Positions 1 to 8,086 of a DNA stretch of 64,000 bases are shown piece after piece. Source of the DNA: Bin87 sp965221295 (GTDB lineage: Bacteria > Chloroflexota > Dehalococcoidia > Lucifugimonadales > UBA3495); NCBI GenBank assembly GCA_965221295.1, contig OZ244879.1, forward strand, positions 992,001 through 1,056,000, given 5' to 3'. Both the position numbers and the translations under genes were made by a program. The notes under the pieces are model-generated. The model worked only from the letters and a program-made list of their open reading frames with translations, did not search any database and had not been told where the DNA came from. Positions within the stretch are counted from its first letter, which is position 1. Each line of letters opens with the position of its first letter.

Positions 1-807
1 GCGGGTATGCACCGAGCAATGCCCCTGCCACAACACCATCTTGGCGTTGCGGAGCTGTTCCATGGTGTTGCCACCCATCGCCTTGAATGGGTTCCAGACC
101 ACCATCTGGTCAAGGGGGACGCCGAGTTTGAGCGCCGTGTTGCGCCCCAGGTGCTGGTCCGGGAGGAACAAGACGCGATCCGTTTGCCCGAATGCCCATT
201 CCAAGACCGCCGTGGCGTTGGAAGAGGTGCAAACGGCGCCGCCATTTCGCCCGCACAACGCTTTGATCGCCGCCACGGAATTCATGTAGGTGACGGGAAG
301 GATGCCGCCGTGTTCCCCTAAAACGTCCTGAAGGTCGTCCCAGCCGTCCTCCACGTCTTGAATGGGGGCCATATCGGCCATGGAGCATCCGGCGGTGATG
401 TTGGGCAGAATCACCTGTTGATGATCGCCAGCCAGGATGCAGGCCGTTTCAGCCATGAAATGCACCCCGCAGAAAATGATGAAATCGGCCTCGGGCCGGG
501 ACGCCGCCTCCTGGCTCAACAGGAAAGAGTCGCCCTGGAAGTCCGCATACTTGATGATCTCTTCGCGCTGGTAGTGGTGGCCGAGCACGGTTACGGAGTC
601 CCCAAGGACGCGTCGGGCCGCCCCGATCCGTTCGTCCAATTCAGCCGGTGAGCAGGCGAGGTATTCGCCGGGGATCTTCTGCCAACGGACGTTGATGGCC
701 AGTTCCTCCGCCAGCGATTTAGCCGGCAGTTCGTCCTCCGGGCGGCAGAAGGCGGCGTGCTCGATCTCGGTGAGAGGGATGCTGGGTTGCCTGGTCCGCG
801 TAACCAT
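1..807 (-). CDS. nadA: Quinolinate synthase NadA (partial, runs off left edge)
   Basis: Quinolinate synthase is the [4Fe-4S] enzyme that condenses iminoaspartate with dihydroxyacetone phosphate in de novo NAD synthesis. The first 269 residues are visible and the C-terminus is outside the window. Seen motifs are GHHYQREEI (about residue 76), FCGVHFMAETA (about 112), PNITAGCSMADM (about 135), VCTSSNATAVLEW and LPDQHLGRNTA. The Cys residues in the second and fourth are the expected cluster ligands. The start is the ATG at 805-807, preceded by GGAGG eight bases upstream. miaB ends 36 bp upstream on the same strand, so the two may be co-transcribed. The N-terminal extension of about 70 residues matches the long form of the family. 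Confidence 0.93.
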   Translation of the reverse strand, partial: MVTRTRQPSIPLTEIEHAAFCRPEDELPAKSLAEELAINVRWQKIPGEYLACSPAELDERIGAARRVLGDSVTVLGHHYQREEIIKYADFQGDSFLLSQEAASRPEADFIIFCGVHFMAETACILAGDHQQVILPNITAGCSMADMAPIQDVEDGWDDLQDVLGEHGGILPVTYMNSVAAIKALCGRNGGAVCTSSNATAVLEWAFGQTDRVLFLPDQHLGRNTALKLGVPLDQMVVWNPFKAMGGNTMEQLRNAKMVLWQGHCSVHTR

Positions 808-843
808 GTATGCCGCCTCCTAATTTGGATGAATCAAGCCCGG

Positions 844-2142
844 TTAATCTGTCATCCCGGCCAACGACCAAGGCCCAGCGCGAGTGATCCGGACGTTGAC
901 GAGTTGTCCGGCCAAATCCTCGCCATCGGAATCGGCCGCAGTTTCCGATCGGTCAAAATAGACCAGCTTGTTGCCGCGTGTGCGTCCGGTCCAACTGCCC
1001 CGCTTCCGGTTCTCGGCGAGGACTTCTACGGTACTGCCGAGATACGCCGAATTGATGTCCGCTAGAATGTCTTCCTGTAGAGCTTCCAAGCCTTTCAACC
1101 GGCGCTGTTTTTCTTCCAACGAAACATCGTCGACCATGCTGCGCGCCGCGATGGTTCCGGGCCTGGTGGAGTAGGCTGCTCCGTGCACCTTGTCAAACCG
1201 CGATTCTTCCACCAGTTTCAGCGTATTCTCGTACTGGCGCTCGGTTTCCCCAGGGAATCCAACGATGATGTCGGTGCTGATCGTAACGTCAGGTATCACG
1301 TCGCGGATTTCGCTGATGATGTTTCGGTATTCGCTGATGGTGTAGGGGCGCCGCATTCGTTGCAGCACTTCGTCGTCACCGGACTGCACCGGCAGGTTGA
1401 TGTGTTCGCAGACCTTGGACAGATCGGAAACGGATTTGATGATGCGGCTGCTCATGTAGGAAGGATGCGAGGTCAGGAAGCGAATGCGATCGAGACCGTC
1501 AATATCGTTCAACCGCCGGAACAGGTCGGCAAGGTCATCTCCGTCGTCCCGATCATGTCCGTAGGCGTCCACCGTCTGTCCCAATACGGTGACCTCGCGC
1601 ACGCCCCGGGCCGCCAGCAACTCGACCTCATGGGCGATATCATCCACCGAGCGGCTGACTTGCCGACCCCGGCGGTAGGGTATGATGCAGAACGAGCACA
1701 TCAGGTCGCAACCATGGATGATGGGGACATAGGTTGTGACGCCCGGCTGTTGTGGCGCCAGCGAGCCGACGCAGCCCTGCCAGTCGAGGCCCAGCCGCTC
1801 ACCCACCAATTCCAGCAATGGTTCAAATTGCTGCGGCCTCAGGAAGAGATCCACGTGGGGAAAACGTCGTTGCAGATCTTCGGCGCGCGGACCCACCATG
1901 CACCCGGTCAACGCCAGCACCGAATTTGGCCGGCGTTTGCGGAGCGGCTGCGTCAGGTTCAGGTTTCCCGTCACCTTGTCTTCGGCAGATTGGCGCACCA
2001 CGCATGAATTCAACACCACCACGTCGGCGTCCGCGGGTCGCTCGGTGGCAGTAAGCCCCAATTGCTCTAAAGCCGACCCCAGTCGCTCGGAGTCGGCGGT
2101 GTTCATCTGGCAGCCGATGGTCCAGATGTGGTAAGTCTGCAT
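844..2142 (-). CDS. miaB: tRNA-2-methylthio-N6-dimethylallyladenosine synthase MiaB
   Basis: This radical SAM methylthiotransferase acts on A37 of tRNAs reading UNN codons. The 432-residue protein has the three N-terminal cluster cysteines (C11 in GCQMNT, C47 in NSCVV, C81 in TGCM). The radical SAM CxxxCxxC is at C145, C149 and C152, in GCDLMCSFC, and a TRAM domain lies at the C-terminus (about 370-432). I chose the ATG at 2140-2142 because the protein then begins MQTYHIWTIGCQMN, as in the family. The open frame continues to 2265, but that part lies over the tRNA-Ser gene. No strong Shine-Dalgarno is visible. The neighbouring tRNA-Ser(GCT) is transcribed in the same direction just upstream. 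Confidence 0.93.
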   Translation of the reverse strand: MQTYHIWTIGCQMNTADSERLGSALEQLGLTATERPADADVVVLNSCVVRQSAEDKVTGNLNLTQPLRKRRPNSVLALTGCMVGPRAEDLQRRFPHVDLFLRPQQFEPLLELVGERLGLDWQGCVGSLAPQQPGVTTYVPIIHGCDLMCSFCIIPYRRGRQVSRSVDDIAHEVELLAARGVREVTVLGQTVDAYGHDRDDGDDLADLFRRLNDIDGLDRIRFLTSHPSYMSSRIIKSVSDLSKVCEHINLPVQSGDDEVLQRMRRPYTISEYRNIISEIRDVIPDVTISTDIIVGFPGETERQYENTLKLVEESRFDKVHGAAYSTRPGTIAARSMVDDVSLEEKQRRLKGLEALQEDILADINSAYLGSTVEVLAENRKRGSWTGRTRGNKLVYFDRSETAADSDGEDLAGQLVNVRITRAGPWSLAGMTD

Positions 2143-2195
2143 CTGCCCGATTCCGGTCTTTGCAGGGTGTCGAAGGTTCAAATGCCGTCCGGGAA

Positions 2196-2287
2196 TGGCG
2201 GAGGGAGTGGGATTCGAACCCACGATCCCGGTTTCCCAGGATAAGCGCTTAGCAGGCGCCCGCACTAGACCACTATGCGATCCCTCC
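2196..2287 (-). tRNA. tRNA-Ser (anticodon GCT)
   Basis: The 92-nt gene includes an encoded CCA. The acceptor stem GGAGGGA pairs with TCCCTCC, with discriminator G. The anticodon stem GGCGC/GCGCT encloses loop CTGCTAA, giving anticodon GCT at 2251-2253. A long variable arm and a T-arm with TTCGAAT follow, so this is a class II tRNA as expected for serine. It is not tRNA-Sec, whose anticodon would be TCA. Confidence 0.95.
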
Positions 2288-2308
2288 CAACCCTGCTGGG
2301 TGCCTTCG

Positions 2309-2337
2309 ATTATAGCGTATCGTGAACCGGGTTACAA
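2309..2337 (-). promoter_or_regulatory. Sigma70-type promoter of tRNA-Ser
   Basis: On the minus strand there is TTGTAA (2332-2337), a 17-bp spacer, then a perfect TATAAT (2309-2314), ending 21 bp before the tRNA 5' end. The spacing and the perfect -10 support a promoter. The -35 matches four of six consensus positions. Confidence 0.65.
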
Positions 2338-2413
2338 ACGGCCACGTTGACCCGTAAAGAACCGGGACTCTCGAGGAACCGGTTTGTCTCGGCGTTGAGC
2401 GGTTGAGTCCTTT

Positions 2414-2547
2414 GGGAATGCTCCGGCCGGGGGAATGCTCCGGCCGGGGGAATGCTCCGGCCGGGGGAATGCTCCGGCCGGGGGAATGCTCCGGCCGGGG
2501 GAACGTTCCGGCCGGGGGAACGCTCCGGCGGGGGTACGGTCCGGCGG
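2414..2547. repeat. 17-bp minisatellite, about 8 units
   Basis: Eight head-to-tail units of about 17 bp occur, of the form GGGGAATGCTCCGGCCG. The first five are near-identical; the last three are diverged (GAACG, GTACG) and the last two shortened or altered at the end. Each unit contains the palindrome CCGGCCGG across its junction. The array lies in the spacer between the tRNA-Ser promoter and the RidA gene. It keeps frames open on both strands because it lacks stops, but the unit is not a multiple of three and no protein is supported. Confidence 0.9.
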
Positions 2548-2648
2548 TTTGCGCGTTGCGTTGGAACCCGGTGTCAACTATAACGAGCTGTATCAACAAG
2601 CCGGCTCTGACGAGAAGCGCCGGGACGAATAACAGGAGGCAATGCAAG

Positions 2649-3116
2649 ATGGCCAAGGTTGAAGCGAAATTGATCGAGTTGGGTTATGAACTGCCGCCGC
2701 CGCCTGACCCGGTAGGTAACTACCTGCCAATTGCCCGCAGCGGCAACGTGATGTGGCTGGCTGGCGTGGGCTCCCGAATGGCGACCGGCGAACGAATCTC
2801 GGGCAAGTTGGGCGCCGACCTCACGGTGGAACAAGGCTACGAAGCGGCGCTTTGGGCGGCGCTGAACCTGCTCGCCAGGATGAAGGCCGAACTGGGCGAT
2901 CTTGACCGCGTTACGCGCATTCTCAAGCTGGTGGGCATGGTCAACAGTGATCCGTCCTTTTTGCAACAGGCCGCGGTGGTGGATGGCGCTTCCGATCTGT
3001 TCGTTGCCCTATATGGCGACCGGGGTCAGCACGCCCGTTCCGCCCCAGGGATGGCTGCCTTGCCCGGCGATACCGCCGTAATCTGCGACTGCGTTATCGA
3101 GGTGGACGGCGGTTAG
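2649..3116 (+). CDS. RidA/YjgF family protein
   Basis: RidA-family proteins are small trimeric proteins. Canonical members deaminate reactive enamine/imine intermediates from PLP enzymes. The 155-residue protein shows the family layout: SGNVMWLAGVGSRM, EQGYEAALWAALNLLARMKAELGDLD, then ARSAPGMAALPGD followed by a terminal beta strand. The Arg of the signature near the C-terminus is kept, but the Glu expected in the EIEAIA strand is replaced (VICDCVIEV). A deaminase role is therefore uncertain. The start is the ATG at 2649 with AGGAGG nine bases upstream. A longer frame runs back through the minisatellite and was not used. Confidence 0.82.
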   Translation: MAKVEAKLIELGYELPPPPDPVGNYLPIARSGNVMWLAGVGSRMATGERISGKLGADLTVEQGYEAALWAALNLLARMKAELGDLDRVTRILKLVGMVNSDPSFLQQAAVVDGASDLFVALYGDRGQHARSAPGMAALPGDTAVICDCVIEVDGG

Positions 3117-3201
3117 CGGACCCAGGCCGTTGCGCCTCAGCGAATGTCCGGTCTTCACAGTGGCGGCGCGGGTTATCGATTGCCGTTACCGTTGATCGCC
3201 C

Positions 3202-4164
3202 TCAGACCACCAACGGGAGAACTTCTTCGGTGAACCGCTGCATCTGGCCCATTTGGTCTGGCGATGCGAACCTCACGATGAAGTAATCCGCTCCGCTGTT
3301 CTGGTAGGCCTTGATGGCGTCGACGCACGCTTGGGGTGGCCCGAATACGCAAAGCAACTGCTTGCTGATGATGTCGTAAGGGACGCTGTAGTAGGCTTGC
3401 ATGAACCGGTCGCCTTCGGTCAGGGCGGTTTCAGCATCGTCTTTCAGGTTGACGGAGATATACAGGCACCGGCCGATTTCCGACGGGTCGCGTCCTGCAT
3501 CAGTAGCGCCCTGCTCAATTCGTTGCCAGCAACGATCGAACAACTCCACCGATGGAACGTTGGTGATCCAAGCGTCGCCGTATTGGGCGACGCGCGCCAG
3601 GCCGCGGCGCACCCAGTTGCTGGAGATCCAGAGAGGGATCGATTGCTGCACGGGCGTGGGTTCCAGCGACACATCCGTGAGCGGGTAGAATTCGCCAGAA
3701 TTGCTGATCGCTCTACCGGTCCACAACGCGCGCATCACCCGGATGCTCTCTTCCATGCGAGGCGCCCGTTCCGAGATCGGAACGCCAACGGCGGCGTGTT
3801 CATCCACAAACATTTGGTTGTTGCCGCGACCGGCGCCAAGTCCTAGGATGGTTCGCCCCGCGGAAATATTGTCGATGGTGGCCGCCGCGTGGGCCAGGTG
3901 CACCGGATGACGCAAGGCGTTGAGCATCACGGCGGTACCGATTTTGACCCGACCGGTGCGGGCCGCTATGGCCGCCATGGCCGTAAGAGGTTCCAGACGG
4001 GGCTTGGAGGTGATGCTGTCGCCGACCCACACAGAATCATACCCGGCCCGTTCGGCGGTCTCCGCCATCTGCCAGTTCAACTCCACCCTTGGGCGGCTAC
4101 CTCCGGCGTAAACCAACACTCCTCTGGTGGGCAGCAGGACACCGAAATTGTTCGCGTTGACCAT
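3202..4164 (-). CDS. Luciferase-like (LLM class) flavin-dependent oxidoreductase
   Basis: This is a bacterial luciferase/F420-dependent reductase fold (COG2141 type) of 320 residues. Characteristic segments are the strand-turn GYDSVWVGDS near residue 37, VKIGTAVMLNALRHPVHLAHAAATID, and GRTILGLGAGRGNN (flavin phosphate region), with the usual C-terminal substrate and flux domain. Whether FMN or F420 is used cannot be told from sequence. I chose the ATG at 4162-4164 (MVNANNFGVLLPTRG), where the first beta strand begins; the open frame extends 48 codons further without family similarity. It is one of six paralogues in the window. Confidence 0.85.
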   Translation of the reverse strand: MVNANNFGVLLPTRGVLVYAGGSRPRVELNWQMAETAERAGYDSVWVGDSITSKPRLEPLTAMAAIAARTGRVKIGTAVMLNALRHPVHLAHAAATIDNISAGRTILGLGAGRGNNQMFVDEHAAVGVPISERAPRMEESIRVMRALWTGRAISNSGEFYPLTDVSLEPTPVQQSIPLWISSNWVRRGLARVAQYGDAWITNVPSVELFDRCWQRIEQGATDAGRDPSEIGRCLYISVNLKDDAETALTEGDRFMQAYYSVPYDIISKQLLCVFGPPQACVDAIKAYQNSGADYFIVRFASPDQMGQMQRFTEEVLPLVV

Positions 4165-4218
4165 TGAGACCACCTCATCCCGATTGGCGCGAAAATCTTC
4201 CGAATTTGAGCTGGAGTG

Positions 4219-4239
4219 ATTATACAGCGCGCGATTATA
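4219..4239 (-). promoter_or_regulatory. Two -10-like TATAAT boxes upstream of the monooxygenase
   Basis: Reading on the minus strand, perfect TATAAT hexamers occur at 4234-4239 and 4219-4224, 15 bp apart. They lie 55-75 bp upstream of the monooxygenase start. Neither has a convincing -35, so this is a probable but weakly defined promoter region. Confidence 0.4.
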
Positions 4240-4513
4240 CCGCTCGGTTCTCCCTGTTCCGCCATCCGCATCGTCCCGCCGATGGAGGGTTGCCATCGAC
4301 TCAAACACGCGACAGATCGCGGCGACATGGCGGCGGTTCGGATCGTAGGTTCAACAATCTGCGGAAGTTTCCGGGGAAGCAATAGCGCAGCTAGCTCTGA
4401 CGATGTTTGCGGCCGCTTTTGAAAGGGCCTGTGCCTCGCAATCACGTATGGCGCGAGCCACCGCAATCCGTTATATTCTTCGACACTCAAAAATCCCCGG
4501 GAGCGAAAATCCG

Positions 4514-5704
4514 ATGTTGGAAATGCGGGCTATCACCCCCGACGAATTCGAAGCTTGGGCGCGGGCGGAATCCCGCGCCCACAGCAACCGTCTGGCGGAT
4601 GATCCCACCGAACTGGCCCAGCGCTTCGACCTGTCCCGCTCCATCGCAGTATTCGAGGACGGCAAGATTGTGGGAGGTTCCCATTCCCACCTGCTGGAGA
4701 TGTCCGTACCCGGCGGAGTCGCCACAGTCGCCGGCGTGTCCAATGTCGCGGTCCAACCCACCCATACCAGGCGGGGCATCATGACCAATATGATGCGCTA
4801 CCAACTTGATGGCATCCACGAACGTGGCGAGTCAATTGCGGCGCTCTTTGCCACTGAAAGCGTCATCTACGGTAGGTTTGGGTATGGGGTTGGATCCATA
4901 CACGAGTCCTGGTCCCTCGAAAGGCATCACAACGCTTATGCTCGGTCGGTGGACAGCGCTGGCCGCATCGTGTTTCTGGATCCCGCCGAAATAGTCGATA
5001 GGTTGCCGGAGGTTTTCCGGCTGGGCGCTGCGGGTCGACCTGCGGTATTCCAGCGCGCCATGCACCACTGGCGGCGCGAATCCCGGTTGCCGGAGCACGA
5101 ACAAGGCGGCCCCGGCGGGCTATTCTACGCCGCCTATATTGAGGACCAGCGGATTGACGGCTACGTGATGTATCGTTCGCAGAGGCCCGCGTTGATAGTC
5201 AACGAGTTGATGGCGACTACGCCCAAAGCCAACGCTGCGCTCTGGCGCTTCTGCTTCGACATGGACCTCATGGAACGTACGGAGGCGGTCAGGCGGCCGG
5301 TGGACGACCCAATGCCATGGCTGTTGGCTGACCCGCGCCGTCTGCAGCGTTCAACGCGGGACGCGCTGTGGGTACGCATGGTCGACGTGGCGGCGGCGTT
5401 GCAGCTGCGCCGCTACCTGACCGACGACTGCATCAAGTTGAAGGTTCAGGACACGTTCTGTCCTTGGAATGATGCGACGTATGACCTCGACGGGTCTCCT
5501 GAAGGCGTCCATTGTCGGGCCACCACCGCGGCGCCCGACCTGACCGTTACGGTGGCGTCGTTGTCGTCAGCGTACACCGGCGCCGCCAGTTTCACAACCC
5601 TCGCGCAGGCCGGATTGGTAGAGGAACACACCCCTGGCGCGTTGCTTCGCGCCAACCGCATGTTTGCCGTCCACCTGAAACCATGGACGCCGTACAACTT
5701 CTAG
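4514..5704 (+). CDS. Eis-type GNAT N-acetyltransferase
   Basis: The 396-residue protein matches the Eis family (tandem GNAT folds plus an SCP2-like C-terminal domain). In mycobacteria these proteins acetylate amines, including aminoglycosides. Seen are the acetyl-CoA region VSNVAVQPTHTRRGIMTNMM (about 78-97), FATESVIYGRFGYG with the conserved Tyr expected to act as acid, and a chain that ends in PYNF. A C-terminal Phe whose carboxylate serves as base is known in Eis. The start is the ATG at 4514, where the N-terminal motif MRAITPDEF begins. The substrate is unknown. It converges with the VOC gene, with 2 bp between the stops. Confidence 0.85.
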   Translation: MLEMRAITPDEFEAWARAESRAHSNRLADDPTELAQRFDLSRSIAVFEDGKIVGGSHSHLLEMSVPGGVATVAGVSNVAVQPTHTRRGIMTNMMRYQLDGIHERGESIAALFATESVIYGRFGYGVGSIHESWSLERHHNAYARSVDSAGRIVFLDPAEIVDRLPEVFRLGAAGRPAVFQRAMHHWRRESRLPEHEQGGPGGLFYAAYIEDQRIDGYVMYRSQRPALIVNELMATTPKANAALWRFCFDMDLMERTEAVRRPVDDPMPWLLADPRRLQRSTRDALWVRMVDVAAALQLRRYLTDDCIKLKVQDTFCPWNDATYDLDGSPEGVHCRATTAAPDLTVTVASLSSAYTGAASFTTLAQAGLVEEHTPGALLRANRMFAVHLKPWTPYNF

Positions 5705-5706
5705 CT

Positions 5707-6135
5707 CTACTGGCCGCCTTGCGTTTCGTAGCTCAGCATCCAATTGACGCCAAATTTGTCGGTGCACATCCCGAAGTACGCGCCCCAGAACATGTCCTGA
5801 GGCGGCATGGCCACGTTGCCGCCTGCCGACAACGCGGCGAACAGTCGATCCGTCTCTTCCCGGCTGTCCGCAGAGACGCTGACTGAGTAGTTGTTGCCGA
5901 CGTTGGGGGGAGGCCCGAATACGGAGGTCGTGTCGCTCCCCATGAGCACGCTGTCGCCAATGTCCAGCGAAATGTGCATTATGCGATCCTTTTCGTCGTC
6001 GGGCAGCGGCGGCATGTCAGATGGCCCGTCGGCGAAGGTCGCCACCCACGAGAATTCGCCGCCGAAGGCGGAGCGATAGAACTCAAAGGCCTCGCGGCAG
6101 TTGTCCTCAAAATGCAGGTACGTGTTCAATTGCAT
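5707..6135 (-). CDS. VOC family protein (PhnB/YjdN-like)
   Basis: A small glyoxalase/bleomycin-resistance fold protein of 142 residues. It has the PhnB-like opening NTYLHFEDNCREAFEFYRSAFGG and the paired motif GVNWMLSYE at the C-terminus. In this subfamily many members lack an assigned reaction. The start is the ATG at 6133-6135, preceded by GGAG seven bases upstream; the open frame extends 27 codons upstream without similarity. Confidence 0.83.
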   Translation of the reverse strand: MQLNTYLHFEDNCREAFEFYRSAFGGEFSWVATFADGPSDMPPLPDDEKDRIMHISLDIGDSVLMGSDTTSVFGPPPNVGNNYSVSVSADSREETDRLFAALSAGGNVAMPPQDMFWGAYFGMCTDKFGVNWMLSYETQGGQ

Positions 6136-6290
6136 GGTGCGCTCCGTGTCATCGCTTGAGTGAGACGCGCAGTTGGTGAGGGCCTGCGCATTGTTGATTT
6201 TATTCGTTCCAGCCAATCGCGACGCTGGTCAACCCCCGGTCTGTTGTTGTCTTGGGGTTGGGCGAGCAGGCTGACCCGTGAATCCCCGGA

Positions 6291-7244
6291 TTATTCGTCG
6301 TCCGGATGGGTGGTGATGAAACGTCCCGCCCGCGCCGGGTCGATGTGTGGGGCGCGGACCTCTACCCCGGCCTGTTCCTCCTGCAAGCGGACGGTTACGC
6401 TGCTGTCCGACTCGGCCCAACCTCGGTTCATGGCGTGCAAGGCGATCTGCTCGGCGAGGGTGGACATGGGCATCGGCACGTCATATTCCCGCGCCAACTC
6501 AGTCGCCAAGGAGATGTCCTTGTAGGCTAGGTTTAGCGCGAAACTGGCCGGCTCAAACTCGCCGCGGAACATGGTGCGCGGCAAACCCTCATGCAGGACG
6601 CGCATCCGGCCCAAAGACCCCCGGCGGATGCACTCCCAAAGGGCTTCGGGCTCTACTCCGGCTTTTACTCCCAGCGTGAGACCCTCAGCGATGGCTTGGC
6701 GCACGCTGTGGCCGATCATGTTATGCACCAACTTGGCGACGCTGCCCGCGCCGATTTCGCCGGCGTAGAAGACCTTGTCGCCGAAAGCGTCCAGGATTGG
6801 CTTGACCCGTTCGAAAATTTCCCGGTCGCCGCCCACCATCACAGCCAAGTTGCCCGACGCCGCTCCAGTTTTGCCCCCGCTGACCGGGGCGTCCAGCACG
6901 TGGCAGCCCTTGGCCAGGAACTTGGGGGCGATCTCCCGAATCAACGTTGGCCGGCTGGACGACAGATCAATGTACACGCCGCCGGGCTTTATCCCCTCCA
7001 GCACGCCCTCGTTGCCCAAGGCTACCGATTCCACCTCGTACGGTCCGGGCAGGGAGGTAAAGGTAACGTCGCATGAGGCGGCGACTTCGGCCGGGGTATT
7101 GGCCAGTCTGGCTCCGCCTTCAAGCAGGGGGAGCGCGGCCTCTTCACGAAGATCGTAAACTGTCATCGGGTAGCCGGCCTTCTGAATGTTGGCCGACATG
7201 CCCCCGCCCATGTTGCCCAGCCCAATGAATCCTACGGTTTCCAT
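6291..7244 (-). CDS. NAD(P)-dependent beta-hydroxyacid dehydrogenase
   Basis: This 317-residue enzyme belongs to the 3-hydroxyisobutyrate dehydrogenase / tartronate semialdehyde reductase family. The N-terminal Rossmann motif GLGNMGGGM is at residues 8-16. The substrate motif DAPVSGGKTGAASG follows, then the catalytic-lysine segment GAGSVAKLVHNM. The C-terminal helical domain includes KDISLATELAREYDVPMP. The substrate is not determined; beta-hydroxyacids such as 3-hydroxyisobutyrate or 2-hydroxy-3-oxopropionate are typical. The start is the ATG at 7242-7244. Confidence 0.9.
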   Translation of the reverse strand: METVGFIGLGNMGGGMSANIQKAGYPMTVYDLREEAALPLLEGGARLANTPAEVAASCDVTFTSLPGPYEVESVALGNEGVLEGIKPGGVYIDLSSSRPTLIREIAPKFLAKGCHVLDAPVSGGKTGAASGNLAVMVGGDREIFERVKPILDAFGDKVFYAGEIGAGSVAKLVHNMIGHSVRQAIAEGLTLGVKAGVEPEALWECIRRGSLGRMRVLHEGLPRTMFRGEFEPASFALNLAYKDISLATELAREYDVPMPMSTLAEQIALHAMNRGWAESDSSVTVRLQEEQAGVEVRAPHIDPARAGRFITTHPDDE

Positions 7245-7405
7245 AACTTGAGGTCACTCCATTCTTCCCGCCGGTGGCGGTTGGCTGCCAACAGTATAAC
7301 TACCTGCAGACGCCGGCGTCACCGCCGCGCCGTCACCGCCGCGCCGTCACCGTCGATTGAGCAACGCCTGTGGCGGATGGAGAGGATGTGAGTCGTGGCG
7401 CCGTG

Positions 7406-7435
7406 TTTGGAATTGACGCTAGTATGTGGTAGAAT
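7406..7435 (+). promoter_or_regulatory. Possible promoter of the SelW-like gene
   Basis: TAGAAT (7430-7435, five of six matches to the -10) is preceded at 18 bp by TTTGGA (weak -35). It lies 47 bp upstream of the start codon. A 14-bp direct repeat (CGTCACCGCCGCGC, about 2.5 copies) lies further upstream at 7317-7352. Confidence 0.35.
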
Positions 7436-7482
7436 CAGCCAGGCTACGGCCAAAATCATCCCAACATCTGAGAGGAGACACC

Positions 7483-7770
7483 ATGGAAGGGAAGGTTCAA
7501 CTCGAGATCACCTATTGCGTGCCTTGACAGCACCACGCTACCGCCACGTGGATGGCGAACGAATTTTTCCGGGCCTATGGCGGCGACGCTGCCATCACCA
7601 TCTCCCCTCGCGGCCAGGGCATCATGGAGGTGTTCCTGGATGGCGAGAAGATTTTCGACAAGAAGGCCGAAGGCAACATCTATCCGGACCTGTCGCGCGT
7701 ACGGAAGATGAAGGAAGTCATCTCCGCCAAGATCGCCAGCGCCGATTTGGCAGTTGCCGCTGACAACTAG
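7483..7770 (+). CDS. SelW/Rdx-family selenoprotein with in-frame UGA (CxxU)
   Basis: Read through the TGA at 7525-7527, this gives 95 residues that match the Rdx (SelT/SelW/SelH) thioredoxin-like family from end to end. The first strand leads into TYC-VP-U-QHHATATWMANEFF, where the family has CxxC or CxxU at the N-end of the first helix. MEVFLDGEKIFDKKAEG and a final helix follow. Cys12 and Sec15 would form the redox pair. The ATG at 7483 has GAGGAG seven bases upstream, which argues that the part before the TGA is translated. A hairpin of bacterial SECIS type follows the UGA. Starting after the TGA would lose the active site. No selenocysteine machinery gene is in the window. A strong hairpin terminator follows at 7795. 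Confidence 0.9.
7542..7557 (+). promoter_or_regulatory. Candidate bacterial SECIS hairpin
   Basis: The stem CGCCA (7542-7546) pairs perfectly with TGGCG (7553-7557) around the six-base loop CGTGGA. The loop starts 19 nt after the UGA and has G in its second position. Both features agree with the general description of bacterial SECIS elements (short apical loop, G in the first two loop bases, loop about 16-37 nt past the UGA). The element lies within the coding sequence, as usual in bacteria. Confidence 0.65.
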
Positions 7771-7794
7771 CGACGACAGACCTGCCATCCTTTG

Positions 7795-7831
7795 GGCCGC
7801 CGCCTGTCGCACAGGTGGCGGCCTTCTCATT
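7795..7831 (+). terminator. Hairpin terminator after the SelW-like gene
   Basis: A 13-bp stem (7795-7807 with 7811-7823, one G-T pair) encloses a CGC loop and is followed by TTCTCATTT. It stands 24 bp after the stop codon. The T tract is imperfect. Confidence 0.7.
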
Positions 7832-8042
7832 TGTCGATGGCCCTGAACCGCTCGGAATGGATTTGACGGCCAGAGGCCGAACCATGCTTGCGAACCGGAT
7901 GTGGCGACCTCAATGCCCGGTTGGTTGGTCCAATCGTTTGGCATGGAGGGACGTCCGAATGGCTTCCCTTTCTGGCGGCGGAATTATCGAAAGACAGGAA
8001 GCACCCGCCACGGGGATGGCGCGGCGCGGTCGTCGGGTGTGA

Positions 8043-8048
8043 TAAAAT
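8043..8048 (+). promoter_or_regulatory. -10-like element upstream of dnaG
   Basis: TAAAAT lies 38 bp before the dnaG start, with no clear -35. The rest of the 7832-8086 spacer shows no gene. Confidence 0.3.
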
Positions 8049-8086
8049 TAGTCTGGACTATTGTGACCGGAATTCAATCAATCGCC

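Noticed and set aside
844..2265. A longer MiaB starting at 2265.
   Set aside because: The first 41 codons lie over the tRNA-Ser gene and have no family similarity. The ATG at 2142 gives the normal N-terminus.
2196..2287. The class II tRNA as tRNA-Sec (selC).
   Set aside because: The anticodon is GCT, the acceptor stem has seven pairs and the sequence is normal tRNA-Ser. A selC gene must lie outside the window.
2403..3116. A longer RidA-family protein that includes the minisatellite.
   Set aside because: The extension translates the repeats, while a strong Shine-Dalgarno precedes the ATG at 2649.
7552..7770. A 72-residue gene starting after the TGA as the real product.
   Set aside because: It lacks the first strand and the whole redox motif of the family, and has no ribosome-binding site. 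The upstream ATG has one.
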